Shown: positions 11,147 through 24,214, numbered from the stretch's first letter. The stretch is DNA of 64,000 nucleotides from Rosa chinensis (GCF_002994745.2 NC_037094.1:67518319-67582318); one strand, 5' to 3'. The notes: generated by a model from the sequence alone, not told the origin. Numbers and translations are program-made.

Positions 11147-14100
11147 TTACCATAACAATGATCTTGGCAAAGAGTCAACTCCTTCATGCTCAGAATTTGA
11201 CACTTCTGAGCCACTGCCTCCGCCAGTAGCTACTGCTTTGCTTTCAGAATTTGTAGATCCTCTGCCTATATTGTCTTTACATGCATCTTGATTAACATTT
11301 ACATCAGAAGTGTCTGACACACAATATTTTTGCAACCACCTGTCAGTTTCCCACAGCACATGCATGATACTCTCTCTTGCAGCATAGCCATGGCTTTCAA
11401 AGGGAAGAATCACAAGGCGGCAAAGAGCACCATGACCTTTCAGAGCATTAAAGAAACGATCGGACTGCACAGCACACCAGATCATTTAAATAGCAAGTCA
11501 ACAACTTACAAACAAAAAGGAATCCATCATGCCACTAACATTTAAGCAAACTAAACATCCAATATTGTAGATTACTTATTTGGGACAATGAAGGGCATGA
11601 AGGATGATGGAAAATTAGTAATTACAAGCAATGTGGGAAGGGGCTGGAGGGCCTTTTTACCTGCATGGTTAAAGTCCCTGGATTATTGTCTTCCTCTCCA
11701 TGGATAAGCAAGATTGGCTTCTTAATTTTATTAGCTGACATGAAAGGACTCATCTCCACATAAGTACTAGTAGCCTCCCAAAGAGTTCTCTCCTCATTCT
11801 ATACAAATAAATTAACGAGTCAGACTATCAAAATAAGAGATAAAAATTTACTTGGGGACTGTATCATGGCAAGAGAAGAAAGAAAGAACAAAAATGAAAG
11901 AAAAAAACAAAGGTATTCGTTCAATAATTTTTGGAACAGCTAATTTATCAAAGAAAAAAAAAACACTAATAATTTTTGGAACAGCTAATAATCTGACAAA
12001 ATATTTAGCAATCCTAATCAAAGCAATGCATAACCTGAAAACCGAAAGGAGTAAGTGTTCTGTTGTAAGCACCCGAACGAGCAATTCCACAAGCAAAAAG
12101 ATGAGGAGCATGTGCCAGTAGGTTTGCAGTCATGAATGCCCCATATGAATGTCCCCCAACAGCAATTTTCTTTGGATGAGCCACCTTAATATGGGTAACA
12201 CAGTCACCACAGGAGTCAGGTCAAGTTTTAAGCCAAAAGCATGTAAACAAAATTCATGCTGCAAATATGAAGAAGCTTACTCCACGTCGAATGACTTCCT
12301 CCACAGCAGCCTCTGCACTTGCAACCAATTGCTCCACATACCTGGTCAAAAATGCACATGTTATTCATTGACAAAATCCAAATCATTACAGGCGTGTTAT
12401 AAAATAGTTTCATTTTTCTTGTTAAAAATGGGACAACATTATGCAATATGAATCGTCAGTCACTCCCCATGGTCCTTAGGCAATAAAGTTTTATTTGTCA
12501 CCAGAAAAAAAAAAGAAAAAAAAAAAAAAAAAAGTTCATATTACTGAACACCAAAACCTGTATTCATACATATGTGACTAACAGCTTACCTATCATTTGC
12601 TTCATCATCACCCTCACCAATTATAGGAATAGTTGGTCCAGATAAAATAGCAAACCTGCACAATTTGGAGCAACCAAAAATTGGTTTAGCATATTCTCCA
12701 AAACAGTCCAGACATCGAAAAGGTCAATTACAAAGAACCATACAAATAGAAATCACCAAAACATAGCAAGACGAACAATGATACCTTCGAGCCATCCAGA
12801 GCAAGGCTGATGTTGGACCTATCCCAGCAAATTCATTAGGAGAACCACGAACTTGTCCGGCAGCATCTTTGCTTTTGAATTCTCCAGGGTAAGACCAAAC
12901 CAAACATGGAAGAGGGCCATCTCTGGATGGATCGTAGCCTGGTGGAAGATATAGTGTTGCGGTTAGTTGAACCCCATCCTTTCTCTGGTACCTGACCATC
13001 TCTTTCTGCAATGATGCCAGCTGTGGATACGGATGAGGAAAATTTGTAATTTGACATGCTTTCTTTTCCGGCCAGCTTAGGATATAATATTGGGTGTTTT
13101 CAGTTTTTGACTCCTTGGAAGTCAATATTTTCAAGGTATTGATGGGAAGATCTCCTTCTTTCTCATCAGACATTAAAGCAACAACACCCTCATAATACTT
13201 TTCTTTGTCACTCTTCCATATTCGTTCTTTATTTCCTGTATTTCTGAAAGAATTTCGTTCAGACCACTACAGCACAACTTGGAGAACACACTAGAAACAA
13301 GTAATTTAAACACTTACATGTCAAACAAATCAAGGAACGGGATATTCCCCTCTGGTGTAGCACCATTTCCATTCAGTAGTAAATAAGTGCCTTCATCATT
13401 TTCTTTCTTCACTTTTGCAAGCACATATGTGCCAGCAGGAGTTCTCCGCAGCATGGGGGAGCCAGGATCAGAGTACACATCTTCCGATGACCTATCAAAC
13501 AGGATGCGGGGACTGACATCATTTGATCCAGGAGAAATTACCCAGGTTCTTGTTCTCCGTGTTTTGTACCATGACTCGTAAACTAGAGCTAGTGAATCAT
13601 CGGACCAAGAAATCCCTCTGAAAAAAGAAGTTCTCACACATGAAAAAAAGTATGGCTACTGTGGGACACGTCATGGAGTACATTATGCTTACAACAATTT
13701 CACAAGTCTCAAAAAATAAACTTCCTTTTGGAAACATCGCCCTTCAAAAACAAGTTGAATTCTTTTCCAAGAGAACATCCAGCATTTCAAATTTATGGGT
13801 TTTTTACCATAAATTTCAAAATAAAAATTAATAAGACAAGTTCGTACCCATAACGGAGATCGAGTTTGTGTAAGATTGTTGGATCTTCACCTTCTAGTGG
13901 TTCAGCAGGCTGTGTATGAACAATATCACGTGGAGAAACTTCCACTTTCGCATCTCCTTCATCTTGGGTCTCAACCCTAGTAATGTGAGAGAGTGAAACA
14001 TGTAAATGAAACAATATACACAAAAGCAACTCTATGCAAATAATCTCTTGACCATGGGTTAGACTTTGCTTGGAAATTTAAAATATGAATGGGTGAGGAA

Positions 14101-15882
14101 CAAGAAGTTGAGGTCCTATATATGGTGATTGAGAGTTGCTTCAGTAAACTGTTTAGTATTTAAGATAAATAATGTTGACAAAACATTGTGGGGACAAATA
14201 AGAGAAAATCCAAAGCTGTTAATATCTTAGGTAGTTTTCAAGTGCATGTGTTAGATTTACAGGAAATTAACTATTAGTACAAGGAATCATGAATTGTACT
14301 CCTTTATAGAAAATTCTTACTGAATATATGGTTTTACAACATAGCATCTCAAAAACATGTCATTTAAGATATCCAAATAGTTTGACATCAGGGATTCATA
14401 TACATACCAGTAGAGTGTTGATGGTTTATCCGCTCTCCAGTTGAGAGAGCGCATCCCTCTTCGCACACTATTGAATGCAATGGGGATGTCCTCAGCAAGA
14501 GGCAAATCACAAAGAGTTCTAACAAACTTCCCATCAGCTGTCCACATCTCAACCTTCTTGGGAAATCTTCCGCATGGTACAATGAAAGAGTATGGTCTGT
14601 GAAGCGAACTAATTAAAAGGTATTTGTGATCAGGAGAGGGGTCCATTGAGGTATATACAGCCAGTGGACCAATTTCCTTCACTATACCATCCAAAGAAGC
14701 TAAAACAAGCTGTGAGGTGGCATAGTAATCAAACAAATCTTCATCATACTCATCCTTCAGCAAATCCTGGAAGGTTCTAACTTGAATAATGTTTTTCCGT
14801 TCGTTAGATTGAATTTTAGGTCCAAAAGGCACCAAAGGTTTCTTTGGCGGGTCTCCACGGGACAGAGGAATGGTGCAAACTAACAAAGAAGAGTCGTTCA
14901 CCCAAACAAAATTGTCAAAAACCGCATTCAAACAGTATTCATGTGACTCAAACAAAGGCCTGGCTATCCCGGTTTCCACTTGGGCAACCCACACTTTAAG
15001 CTTACTACTAGTATCTTCATCATCAAATCGAATAGTGAAGGCCAAATGGCGGCCATCTGGTGACCAAGTAACAAAATTGATCTTAGCACCCTCAGGGAAT
15101 CCATGCACCTCAACTTCGGAACCAAGAGTACCATCCGGCAGCAATTGATGGATCCCAATCCCAGTATAAAACGACATCCGAGTCCTTGTATTGCATTTCC
15201 CATCAATCCGAACACCAGCAAGCTTCTCCTCTGGTCTTGCAAGTTCTGTCAACGGCGGTAAAGCTCTCCGCTTCAGAAACAGTATCTTATCCCTGTACGG
15301 CGAGAATGACAATGCCGGAAGCGGCGGAGCATCAACTATATCTTTAATTTCCTTCGGAGGAAGACGATATCCCAGCGAGGAATCTTCTACATACAGCAAA
15401 AAATTTACAACTCATAACAAATTCAAATTCCTTCAGCAAAACTCAGATTTTGTGTTCAAAAACTATAAAGCTCCAGAGGAAATTCAAATTCCTAACGGAA
15501 AACTCAGATGCTGGATTCAAACGCAAATATAGCTAGACTATGAAAGTAAAATTGAAGCTCGGATTGAAGTATTAAGCTTAAATGAGTGTAAATAAGTACC
15601 TTCATCTTCAAATGTAGTAGCAGTGGCAGAAGAGACGGAACCGTTGCCGCCGTCCTCGGCAACGACGGCGTTGAGGGGGACGATGTTGCTGAGCCTCGAG
15701 CTAGCGCTAGCAGACATGACGGCGGCGGCGGTTCCGATGGACCTGACGGCGTGGCTTCGCGGCCGCACACGGAGGCGCGGAGGCGAACGGAGGGATGGGA
15801 ATTGGGGGGGTTTGAAAGGGAGGGAGTGTGGAGTGAAGGAGCGAAGAGATAGGCGATGATAGACTTTTTGAAGATGGAGCAT
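11147..15882 (-). CDS. GEP: Probable glutamyl endopeptidase, chloroplastic (prolyl oligopeptidase family, S9)
   Basis: This is a serine peptidase of the S9D type that acts in the chloroplast stroma on peptides with acidic residues; the role comes from the plant family (At2g47390-like). Ten exons, in reading order: 15882-15600, 15386-14408, 13976-13848, 13617-13318, 13243-12785, 12655-12590, 12341-12281, 12184-12035, 11798-11661, 11464-11147. All borders are GT-AG and all phases agree, giving 960 residues, close to the Arabidopsis length. The N-terminus is rich in Ser, Arg and Pro, like a transit peptide. A beta-propeller region precedes the alpha/beta-hydrolase domain. The catalytic Ser is in GGHSYGAFM, Asp is probably in HGEEDNN, and His is in FESHGY. 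An ATG four codons upstream (15894) is possible. No lesion was seen. Confidence 0.95.
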
Positions 15883-15894
15883 CCTATCGCTCAT

Positions 15895-16880
15895 TGGATT
15901 TTTTTTTCTTTTTTCTTTTTTTATTGGATGATTCTTTTACACTTTAGTGCGGTAGCATTGCCCATCACAGCGCACTGTGTGTGTTGTACTCGGAGTCTGC
16001 AACTCGCAATCGAAGTTAGAAAGGAGAGTGCGATGAGTAACTTGCATCATTGGTCCAGCAGCACTATTGGAGATATATGGGTCCTCCAATCAAATGGGCC
16101 GTACACTGCCTGGCCTATCAAAGTTTTGGATGGCTTGCAAAACTAGGCAATTGGGATATGACCGGGAGCGGGGTCATTTTGGATCTAATAGGGAGTGAGG
16201 TAAAGACACCTGCTGGGTTACGTTAGTAAGTTAATAACACACACTCGGTCAATATTCAAAACGAGTCCACGATCTCAGTAATGCCATATTAATTTACCTT
16301 CGCATGCGCACAAAACAACCTATCACTCAAACCTTCTAACCACAAATTTATGGAATTTGGACTCGAACGCCAGACATGAGAGTTTCATATTAGGCATATG
16401 GCTACCAAATCCATTCTTATTACTGTAAAGGATGCCGAAGGTCTTGGGGTTGTTGTTGGTACTTCAGTTGGCGGTGGAGATGCTTAGATTCCCTAATATA
16501 ACATACAGTTTAACCGTCTCCAACTAGTTGATGGCAAAACTTTTGCCCCCCGCCCCCATCAGACCTAGACTAGTCTTGGATTCCCACACCTTTGGTTGGA
16601 GATGAAGAATGACTACGGCCTACGATAATAGCCCGATGAGGCCCTTAGTTTCGGTTGGAGATGATCTAAGAAAACGGACAGTGTTCCCGTTCAAAACTTC
16701 AAATGTTAGAAACAAAAACCTAGTAAAGAATAAGTTGTTTATTTTTCTATATCAAATTGCTCCTCCAAAATCCTTCTCATTGAACAACTTCCACATTGGT
16801 GCACATTATAAAGAAAAGAAAGCAAATGTGATCATATAAACTAAAACTTGGACTCGTAAAAAGTTGTATATTTTGACATA
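15895..16880. other. Promoter side of the endopeptidase gene and unannotated spacer
   Basis: It begins with a pyrimidine-rich run (about 15900-15925) directly upstream of the minus-strand start codon. The rest is mixed sequence without a convincing reading frame or known repeat. Confidence 0.5.
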
Positions 16881-17641
16881 GAGGTGGCAAACGAGAGGCC
16901 CCAAGTCTGCTAGTTTCTTAACAGGCTCAGGCTGACCCATATACTAAAACATTAGACCCAACCCGGCCCAATCCCACAACGTGCCAGGCCATGCTCGTGC
17001 CATGCCAATTAGCGGGTCGTGCCGCGCTCATTTTGTGACAAAATTAGTTGAGGCCAATATCATTAATATAAATTGTGACTCATATACTATCGGTTCCACT
17101 ATTAAAGTGTCAAGTCTCAACTATACACAATCCAGTCACGAAACAAAACTAATTCTTACACTCTATTGATCATTTTTTTTGTTTACAAAATAGATAAATA
17201 AGTGACAAATGCTCATTGTTTACAAACCAATCGACTTGCTTATTGTTTATAAAGTAATAAACTTTCAACAAATTTAAGCCAAAATGCCTGAAGGGGAATC
17301 CAAATTCATACTCAAATATATATCATCTTTATATGTAAGTTTATTGTTTACACTCAAATATAAGTTTATTGTTTATAAATATATATTATCTTTATAAATG
17401 ACAAAATTTATATTATAGAAATAGGCCGGATCATAAGTCGCAATATGCTGTTCTCAGGCTGTGCCAAGCCTACAACGGGCTCAAGTCAGGCTAGGCCAAT
17501 GAACCCATATTCCTCGATCTAACCAGACTCATTAGAATAACGTGCTCATGCCGCTAATGAACTTGGGTGAGACCGAACCGCTTTTAAACATGCCTGACTC
17601 GTGCCATGCTTGGACCTAGCGACCCGTTTGCCACATTTATT
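16881..17641. mobile_element. Degenerate hAT-like non-autonomous element
   Basis: The left end GAGGTGGCAAACGAG and the right end CGGGTCGCTAGG...-type sequence (plus strand GACCCGTTTGCCAC at 17621-17634) form short inverted ends. TTGACATA (16873-16880) and CTGACATA (17642-17649) flank it and look like an 8-bp target duplication with one mismatch. Subterminal DNA is full of GGCC/GTGCC/GGGC words, typical of the plant GAGGTGGCAAACGGG family. No transposase is present. The last bases of the right end are degraded. Confidence 0.6.
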
Positions 17642-17918
17642 CTGACATAACAATTTTTTTATTATTATTGTTAACATTCCGACATAACATATAAATCTTG
17701 CACTTTCGATTATGTTAGGTAACAGCATTATTAAAAGTAAAATTGTGTACATAGGGGACACCTCAAGGTACATGCGGCAACGAGTGCGAAATCCTCGAAA
17801 AAAACCCATGCTTTTCACCAACGACGTCGTCTCACGATCGTCAGATGACTAGCACGAAATCCTTTCAGAATTTCAGACTGCCTTCTACACTAAGGTTTGC
17901 CTTGCCCAAATAGTCGAT

Positions 17919-17942
17919 CTCTCTCTCTCTCTCTCTCTCTCT
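17919..17942. repeat. (CT)12 microsatellite in the LIP5 5' leader
   Basis: A pure CT run ends 19 bp before the LIP5 start codon. CT runs are common in plant core promoters and 5' UTRs. Confidence 0.9.
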
Positions 17943-17961
17943 GTGGATCAAACAGAAGAAG

Positions 17962-20871
17962 ATGGCGAGCGATAACGAACCGGCGAAGCTCCTCTTACCG
18001 TACCTCCAACGAGCCGATGAGTTGCAGAAACACGAGCCTCTCGTCGCTTATTACTGTAAGCCCTACCAAAGATCCAATCTTTCCCAAATGATGAGCTCTA
18101 AAACCCTAATTTATCCTAGGGTTTGATTGAATTGTATTTGTTTTGTATTGAAATTAGGTCGATTATACGCAATGGAGCGAGGGCTGAAGATTCCTCAGAA
18201 CGAGCGCACCAAGACCACCAATTCCCTCCTGATTTCGCTGATGAAGCAGCTCGAAAAGGTCTTTTCTTCTCTCTTAACCACTTCTCCATACCCTTTTTGA
18301 GTTTACTGTCAACTGGGTTGGTCTATTTGCTTCGTATCAAGGAAAATAGTAATGGAACTTTAGCTTTGCTGCCATTACCAGATTTTTGGTTCAAAATTGA
18401 ATACTGAGGCTCCCTGTAACAGTTAGCAGATTACTGGTTACTTATATATCTCACTGTGTGAAACTATGATATGTTTCTGCTGCCTGTAATTTCAAGAAAA
18501 AAAAGAGTACTTATTTATCGGCAATGTCAGGGGGTTCTTATAATTATACTATTTGATTTTAATAAGTTATACCATTTAATTGGAAGTTCATCAGTGGAGG
18601 GGTTTAGGAGAACTCTTTAAGGAGAAAAGGTGGTTAGTTTAAGTTTGATGAACGCAAATGAGATTGCTGTTTGTTTTTGGTTTGTGTAGGCCCCATAAGT
18701 TCCTCATGATTGGGATAGGATTGTGACCAATACTTTATGATCCTGAGGACTCGATTCCCTGCGTTTGTTTGAAAAATGTTATAATGACAAAATTCATAGA
18801 TTTCAATGCCTATCTTTATTGGTGTCTATTGACACTTCTGCGCTACAGGATAAGAAGTCACTGCAGTTGGGGCCTGAAGACAATCTGTATCTTGAGGGAT
18901 TTGCTTTAAATGTTTTTGGGAAGGCAGACAAGCAAGATCGTGCTGGTCGAGCAGATTTGTTAGTCCATTTTCCCCCTATTATTCTTTGAAATTATTTTGA
19001 GTTTGCCTGTGCTTGTGTGAACCTTCATTTACATCTCAATGAGTTCAACTATTGAGCTTCAGGCTGTTAGGTTGCGTGAAATGCATATTCCTCTCTTGGG
19101 GAGGGATCCCCCCATTGTGTTTGTTCGCTTATGTTTCTTGGCAAGATTTTACACTTCCTTTTGAAGTTGGTAATTATCCGTGACACAGAATTTATCTTTT
19201 TGATCTCATTACAGGAATACTGCTAAAACCTTCTATGCTGCAAGCATTTTCTTTGAGATTATTAACCAGTTTGGTGTGCTTCAACCTGATGTGAGTTTTA
19301 CGTTTTGCTATGCCACTTGAAACTTCATATATTCTTTTTGGTTAAAGTTAGATGATAGGAAAGTGTTATTTCTGATTTGAAGGTTATATACAGTTGGATT
19401 TGAGTAGTTCACCTTTTTGTGATCTTTTTGCAGCTTGAGCAGAAACAGAAGTATGCAGCTTGGAAAGCAGCAGATATAAGGAAAGCTGTGAAAGAAGGAA
19501 GGAAACCTCAGGCCGGCCCCCCTGCGGGTGATGATGATCTTTCAGTTCCCTCGAGTACAACTAGTGGTTCATATGTATGGTTCTAAACTTCACACTAGTT
19601 TTTTTTTTTTTTTAGCCTTTTGGACGATTTGGGCGTCTCCTTCTCCTTTTTTTTTTTTCCCGACTTATTTGGTTTGAAGTGATAATTAACTTTTCATTAT
19701 CGAGAGAACAAAGTGATAAAATTCCAGCCATGATTCCAAACTTATTACTTCTAGGCATAACATAAGCAGCATGTGAATCCATATTTCCACCACTGAGCCC
19801 TTGTCATATGGAGTTAAGAGTACATGGTTAAAGAATTCCAGCTTTGCTTGTTTGTACACATGTTTGGAACTAAACTGAAGTTTCTAAGTGCAGAAAAGTT
19901 ACTTTATTTCTTTTACTTAATATGATCTTCATATATGTCTATCCTTGCAGGATCTTGGGCCAAGTGAAACTGCAGCTACCAGTCCTGGGCCACAGTCCGA
20001 TCCTTCATCCCAGTTTTTTGATGAAGTCAACAAGCAGCATCCTACAAATATTGCACCTTCTCAATTTCATGATAAAGTCAATTTCCAGCGTTCTGCTAGC
20101 TTTCAATCATCACCGCAGTTCCATGATAGAGTCAACGACCAGCATTCTGCTAACATTCCACCACCATCTCAATCTTACCCTAGTTCTGGCTACCCTTCCC
20201 ATGATGCCCTTCCTCCACCTCCTTCCCATGATATCCATCGACCGCCTCCTTCCCATGATGTTCATCCACCTCCTCCTTCCCATGATCTCCATCTACCTCC
20301 TCCTCCCTCCCATGACATCCATCTACCTCCTCCTCCCTCCCATGACATCCATCTACCTCCTCCAACAAATAGACCAAACACTTCTGATTATCCTCAGCCA
20401 TACCACCAGCAACCCTACCCACATGAACCCCAACAGCCGTTGCCACATGACTATCCTCCTCATGATATTACTAATTACACCTATCCTAATTTGAGTAATT
20501 TCCAATCCTATCCAAGTTTTACGGAAAGCAGCATTCCAGCAGTCTCGTCCCAGTATCCCTCTTACTATCAGGGCATTGATCCTTCCTACACTCCCCAGTC
20601 GGCTCCTTCAACAACTAACTACCCATCAGCGGCTCAACACCAGGCAAGCCACAGAAATGGGACTGTTTCAGAACCTGCTCCTCCTGCCCCATCAAAGACT
20701 TATCAGTATGATAGTAGCTACATGCCATCACCAGAGAAAATTGCAGAGGCACATAAGGCAGCCAGGTTTGCAGTTGGAGCATTGGCATTTGATGACGTGT
20801 CAGTTGCGGTGGATCACTTAATAAAATCACTTGAGTTGTTGACGAACCCATCAGCTGGGGTCGGCAAGTAA
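17962..20871 (+). CDS. LIP5: LIP5 / VTA1 homologue (ESCRT, multivesicular body formation)
   Basis: It is a positive regulator of the SKD1/VPS4 AAA ATPase at multivesicular bodies (known for the family). Exons are 17962-18055, 18158-18258, 18849-18958, 19215-19290, 19434-19574 and 19951-20871, with GT-AG borders and consistent phases, giving 480 residues. The N-terminal Vta1 domain (about 1-170) reads LLPYLQRADELQKHEPLVAYYC, AMERGLKIP, LEGFALNVFGKADKQDRAG and NTAKTFYAASIFFEI. A long Pro/His/Ser-rich linker follows. The C-terminal helix pair that binds VPS4 is complete (SPEKIAEAHKAARFAVGALA...VAVDHLIKSLELL). The ATG at 17962 gives the conserved MASDNEPAKLLLPYL start. No damage was seen. Confidence 0.95.
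20205..20364 (+). repeat. In-frame 30-33 bp tandem repeat in the LIP5 linker
   Basis: About five units encode PP(P)SHD(I/V/L)H(L/R/P)PP. The last two full units are nearly identical at DNA level (TCCCATGACATCCATCTACC). Unit length is a multiple of three, so copy changes would keep the frame. Confidence 0.85.
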
Positions 20872-22088
20872 ATTCTCATTTCATGGTGCTTGGGGTTCCA
20901 GATGTTCCCATATATGTTTGAGTAGTATGTAAATCTCACTGGATAGTGGATATATCAATTCACAAAAATGTTACTGTTAATCGTGGTGCCATTGTGTTCC
21001 TTGCACCTTGAATTGTTTTTGATTGGAAATATGAGGCATGAACTTGTATGTGGGCTTAATGGAGCTTGTTTTCATTGATCTTGTATGATTCAAGCTGGAC
21101 CTTTGTCCATCTGACCCACTTGGGAATACAGTTTTAGCTTTCAGTTCCTCCTCACAAATATATAGCCTACGGGTTTTAGACTTTTAGTGATATTTGAATG
21201 ATCTACATTATTATTATTTTTTTTTTTGAGAATAAAATTAATAGAATGATCTACAATATTCGTTGCATGTCGTGTATTAAAGTTCATTAGATCATCATTC
21301 TAAAAAATAAAAATAAAAAATAAAAAAATTCATTAGATCATAACAAAGGCCAAGTCATCTTGTTTTTTGAGTGAATGCAAAATCAGTTGGCTGTTTTTAA
21401 TGGTCAATGTCAGGTGCCAAATCCCTCCCTTGTTTCTTATTCTACAGGGTGTAGTCCTGCGAAAACAGCGGGGCAAAACTTTTCCCAGCTAACACGCCTC
21501 CCCGCTTGGTTTTGTCCAATTTCTGTATTTAGTTAGTTGTGGAAGAGATCATTTTTTGCATGTTCAAATTATCAGATAAGAACCAAAATCATGACTTCCT
21601 CTAAATTCTTGCTAATATTCTTACGGTGAATAAACTAGTCTAACATGTGGTCAATCAGGTCTAGGTGCATTCTATCTACGACTTTCAGCAACAAGGGGGT
21701 TAACTGGTTTACAAGGCTTTCCAATTGGCAATCATGATCATGATGCTTAACAGCACACGCCATCTCAATATTTTGATACCACTTAAATGTCTAAAATATC
21801 AAGCTGAGAACGTTGCATCACCCCTTGGCTTCTCATAGTAAAACGACGAAATATTTCAAACAAACTCTAAATTGGTCACGTCTTAAAAAGAAAAGTGTGA
21901 TTTTTTTCGCCCAAAAATATCTTAAGCATTTCTGACGTGGAACAGATTGATTGGCTGAAATTCGATAAGAAGTGTGCGATCATAAAACCATGCCAGCACC
22001 AATTAAACCCTCATGCTGGGCTCCTTATCACAACGCCATTCTATCACCCCACTTTTTTCAAAGCAGAAAACTTGTTAGAAGGAAAGAA
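20872..22088. other. LIP5 3' region and CP12 promoter
   Basis: The first few hundred bases are the likely LIP5 3' UTR. Upstream of CP12 there are a TGACGTGG element (21932-21939) and a GATAAG I-box (21964-21969). Both motifs are frequent in light-regulated photosynthesis genes, which fits CP12. No other gene was seen. Confidence 0.45.
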
Positions 22089-22472
22089 ATGGCAACAAGT
22101 GTAGCAGGAGTGAGCCTCTCGACCCCAAGAGTCTTTGCCAGGGCGGCAGAGACACCCAAGGTTATTAAGCCAGCTGGCCTGAGCTTCGGCTACTCGGCTG
22201 GGCGGGTGGGTTCGGGGCGGATGAGCATGATCCGACCGGTGGCAGCTGCCCCGGATAAACTATCGGAGAAGGTGCAGGAGAGCATCAAGGAGGCGGAGCA
22301 GGCGTGCTCGGAGGACCCGGCGAGCGGGGAGTGCGTGGCGGCGTGGGACGAGGTTGAGGAGCTGAGCGCGGCGGCCAGCCACAAGCGCGACAGCGAAAAG
22401 AACAAGGACCCCTTGGAGACTTACTGCAGCGACAACCCCGAAACCGACGAGTGCCGTACTTACGACAACTGA
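22089..22472 (+). CDS. CP12: Calvin cycle protein CP12, chloroplastic
   Basis: It is a small, largely disordered chloroplast protein that locks GAPDH and phosphoribulokinase into an inactive complex in the dark (known for the family). This is a single exon of 127 residues. Residues 1-50 are rich in Ala, Ser, Arg and Val, like a transit peptide. The mature part has the N-terminal Cys pair (ACSEDPASGECVAAWDEVEEL) and the C-terminal Cys pair with the GAPDH-binding tail (CSDNPETDECRTYDN). The ATG at 22089 gives the usual MATS...GVSLSTPR start; an in-frame ATG at 21972 lies in the 5' leader and is less likely. Codons in the mature part are GC-rich, unlike the surrounding DNA. Confidence 0.96.
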   Translation: MATSVAGVSLSTPRVFARAAETPKVIKPAGLSFGYSAGRVGSGRMSMIRPVAAAPDKLSEKVQESIKEAEQACSEDPASGECVAAWDEVEELSAAASHKRDSEKNKDPLETYCSDNPETDECRTYDN

Positions 22473-23552
22473 TGATCAAGGTTGTCTGCCTGCATGTCCC
22501 GTCATGTTTTAGATTTCGTAGTACTACTTGTTTCGTTTTATGTTGAAACTAAATTGAAGCTGTTGCCTGCGTGATCATACTTTCGCTGTATTGAACATGA
22601 TGATGATGATGATACAGTAGCAATATAATGGTGATTGTTAATTTATTAGCTTCTGATTATTATAGAGAAGCTTTTCTTATCTTACATCTTTAATCTTTTA
22701 TTAGCTGCTAAGATTCTCGATATTTAGAAATCCAAAGGTTATGGTCGCTAAAGTTTATAGGTATCAGTTGACAAAAAAAAAAGTGTATAGGTATCATGTC
22801 CCATCACTCCCATGCATTTTGCGGTATCATAAATCGGGTCCATTTACAGTCTACATACCAATGTGTTGTTGGGTAATTTTGGTGAACTACCAAGAAGATG
22901 TAACTTGGTCAATCTTAGAAGTAACTGATTTGGTCAGTTTACAAGTAATTGATTGACGAATTTTAAGGCTGGTGAGTCGTGAAGGTCACTACGCGTCAAG
23001 GGGATCGAAGTTTCTTGGCATTTCAGGCAAGCAGCATATATATCAATATATGCCTTATGCTTACAAGTAAACAGTGCCAACCATCATGCTATCAACCATA
23101 TAATATTTGGAAACTGCATGCGTTTTTCATGGCAAATTGGATCTTAACTCATTAGATCACATAAAAAATAAAAACTAAATTTGAGGCATCAAAACATTAT
23201 ATTCTAGTAAATTGAACGGCTGAATCCTGAGGCCGAGTCCAATGGGTTTGTTCTAATCCTTATCTCACAAATCAAAATGGATAGCCACATAAAATTGGTT
23301 CCTTCTACCATTCAGACCAAACCTTAACAGTCAAAACAATACAACACCCTAAACGAACACCATACATTATGCTACATTGATCAGGTACCAATAGAAGACT
23401 TGAGGTTATTGAACACACATTTGGATTACACAGACAAGGATGATACTGATTACATGAAACAAGCTACCACTATAGACACACGAAACCACAGACTAACACA
23501 GACCCGAAAACAGAAACGATTGATATAACAGTAACAATCGAAAAGCAAAGGA
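22473..23552. other. Converging 3' regions of CP12 (+) and the bZIP gene (-)
   Basis: AT-rich sequence. No reading frame, tRNA or known transposon end was seen. It should contain both 3' UTRs. Confidence 0.5.
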
Positions 23553-24002
23553 CTAAGGCCAATCGAGAAACATATCAGCAGAAGAAGCGGTGATCGGCTG
23601 AGTGGAGTAGGGAAGCTGCCACGGATTGAGCAGAGAGTCCTGCATCTCGGCCATGTCGTTGTTGATGTCCTCATCAAAGACGCCGCTGAACTCCACAAAA
23701 GTCTGTTCAATCGACTCCAAGTAGCGAAGTCGATCAGTCAGCTCCTTCTCCTGAGCCCTCATGACATTGTTCCAGGCCTCCACCTCGCTGTAGGCTTTGT
23801 CCTTGGCGTCGATGCTCTGCCCGATTTGGCCGTTCGAGATCTGGAGCCGGCTGATCTCCACCGTCAGCTCCTCCACACGCTTCTGCTTCTTCATCCGCGA
23901 TCGCCGCGCCGATTCGCGATTGGACTGCATCTTCTTCCTCTTCTTGTCATCCACCACAGATCCGTCGGAGCCGGAGCTCGATTGGCGCTGAACCGACGAC
24001 AT
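23553..24002 (-). CDS. bZIP transcription factor, group S1 (bZIP11/44/53-like)
   Basis: It is a nuclear DNA-binding factor of sugar and energy signalling that binds ACGT elements as a heterodimer with group C bZIPs (known for the S1 group). The intronless reading frame gives 149 residues from MSSVQRQSS. The basic region is KKRKKMQSNRESARRSRMKKQ, shown here only as its NRESARRSR core with the invariant Asn and Arg, followed by Leu-rich heptads from VEELTVEISRLQ to about residue 105. The C-terminal end ADMFLDWP is typical of S1 members. An in-frame ATG five codons earlier (24017) is not conserved-looking. The leader carries the conserved sugar-control uORF (24137-24214). Which S1 member it is cannot be decided from sequence alone. 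Confidence 0.93.
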   Translation of the reverse strand: MSSVQRQSSSGSDGSVVDDKKRKKMQSNRESARRSRMKKQKRVEELTVEISRLQISNGQIGQSIDAKDKAYSEVEAWNNVMRAQEKELTDRLRYLESIEQTFVEFSGVFDEDINNDMAEMQDSLLNPWQLPYSTQPITASSADMFLDWP

Positions 24003-24136
24003 TTTTAGGAGAATCAATTCAAGAAATTAACAAATTTAGAAAAGAAAAGAAAAAATTAGGGTTTCTGGAAAAATTGGGGATTGTGGTGAAATTGAGAAAT
24101 TGGAATGAGGAAACGACGATCTGGGTTTCGATTAGT

Positions 24137-24214
24137 TCATGAGAAAACGTAGAACCAGTAGAGGAATGCAACGGAGAAAGAATGGACCAAGCGAATACGA
24201 CGCATCGGTGTCAT
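24137..24214 (-). CDS. Conserved sucrose-control uORF (SC-peptide) of the S1 bZIP gene
   Basis: It is a 25-codon upstream reading frame, 134 bp before the main start. Its C-terminal part reads LVHSFSVAFLYWFYVFS followed by a stop, which is the hallmark of the uORF peptide that stalls ribosomes on S1 bZIP mRNAs when sucrose is high (known in Arabidopsis bZIP11 and relatives). A second in-frame Met lies at codon 4. The first ATG overlaps the stop of another small uORF. It is too short for normal gene finders, but conserved residues make it convincing. Confidence 0.93.
   Translation of the reverse strand: MTPMRRIRLVHSFSVAFLYWFYVFS

Noticed and set aside
22190..22479. Two overlapping antisense frames in CP12
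   Set aside because: Result of the high GC content of the CP12 coding region; no conserved features.
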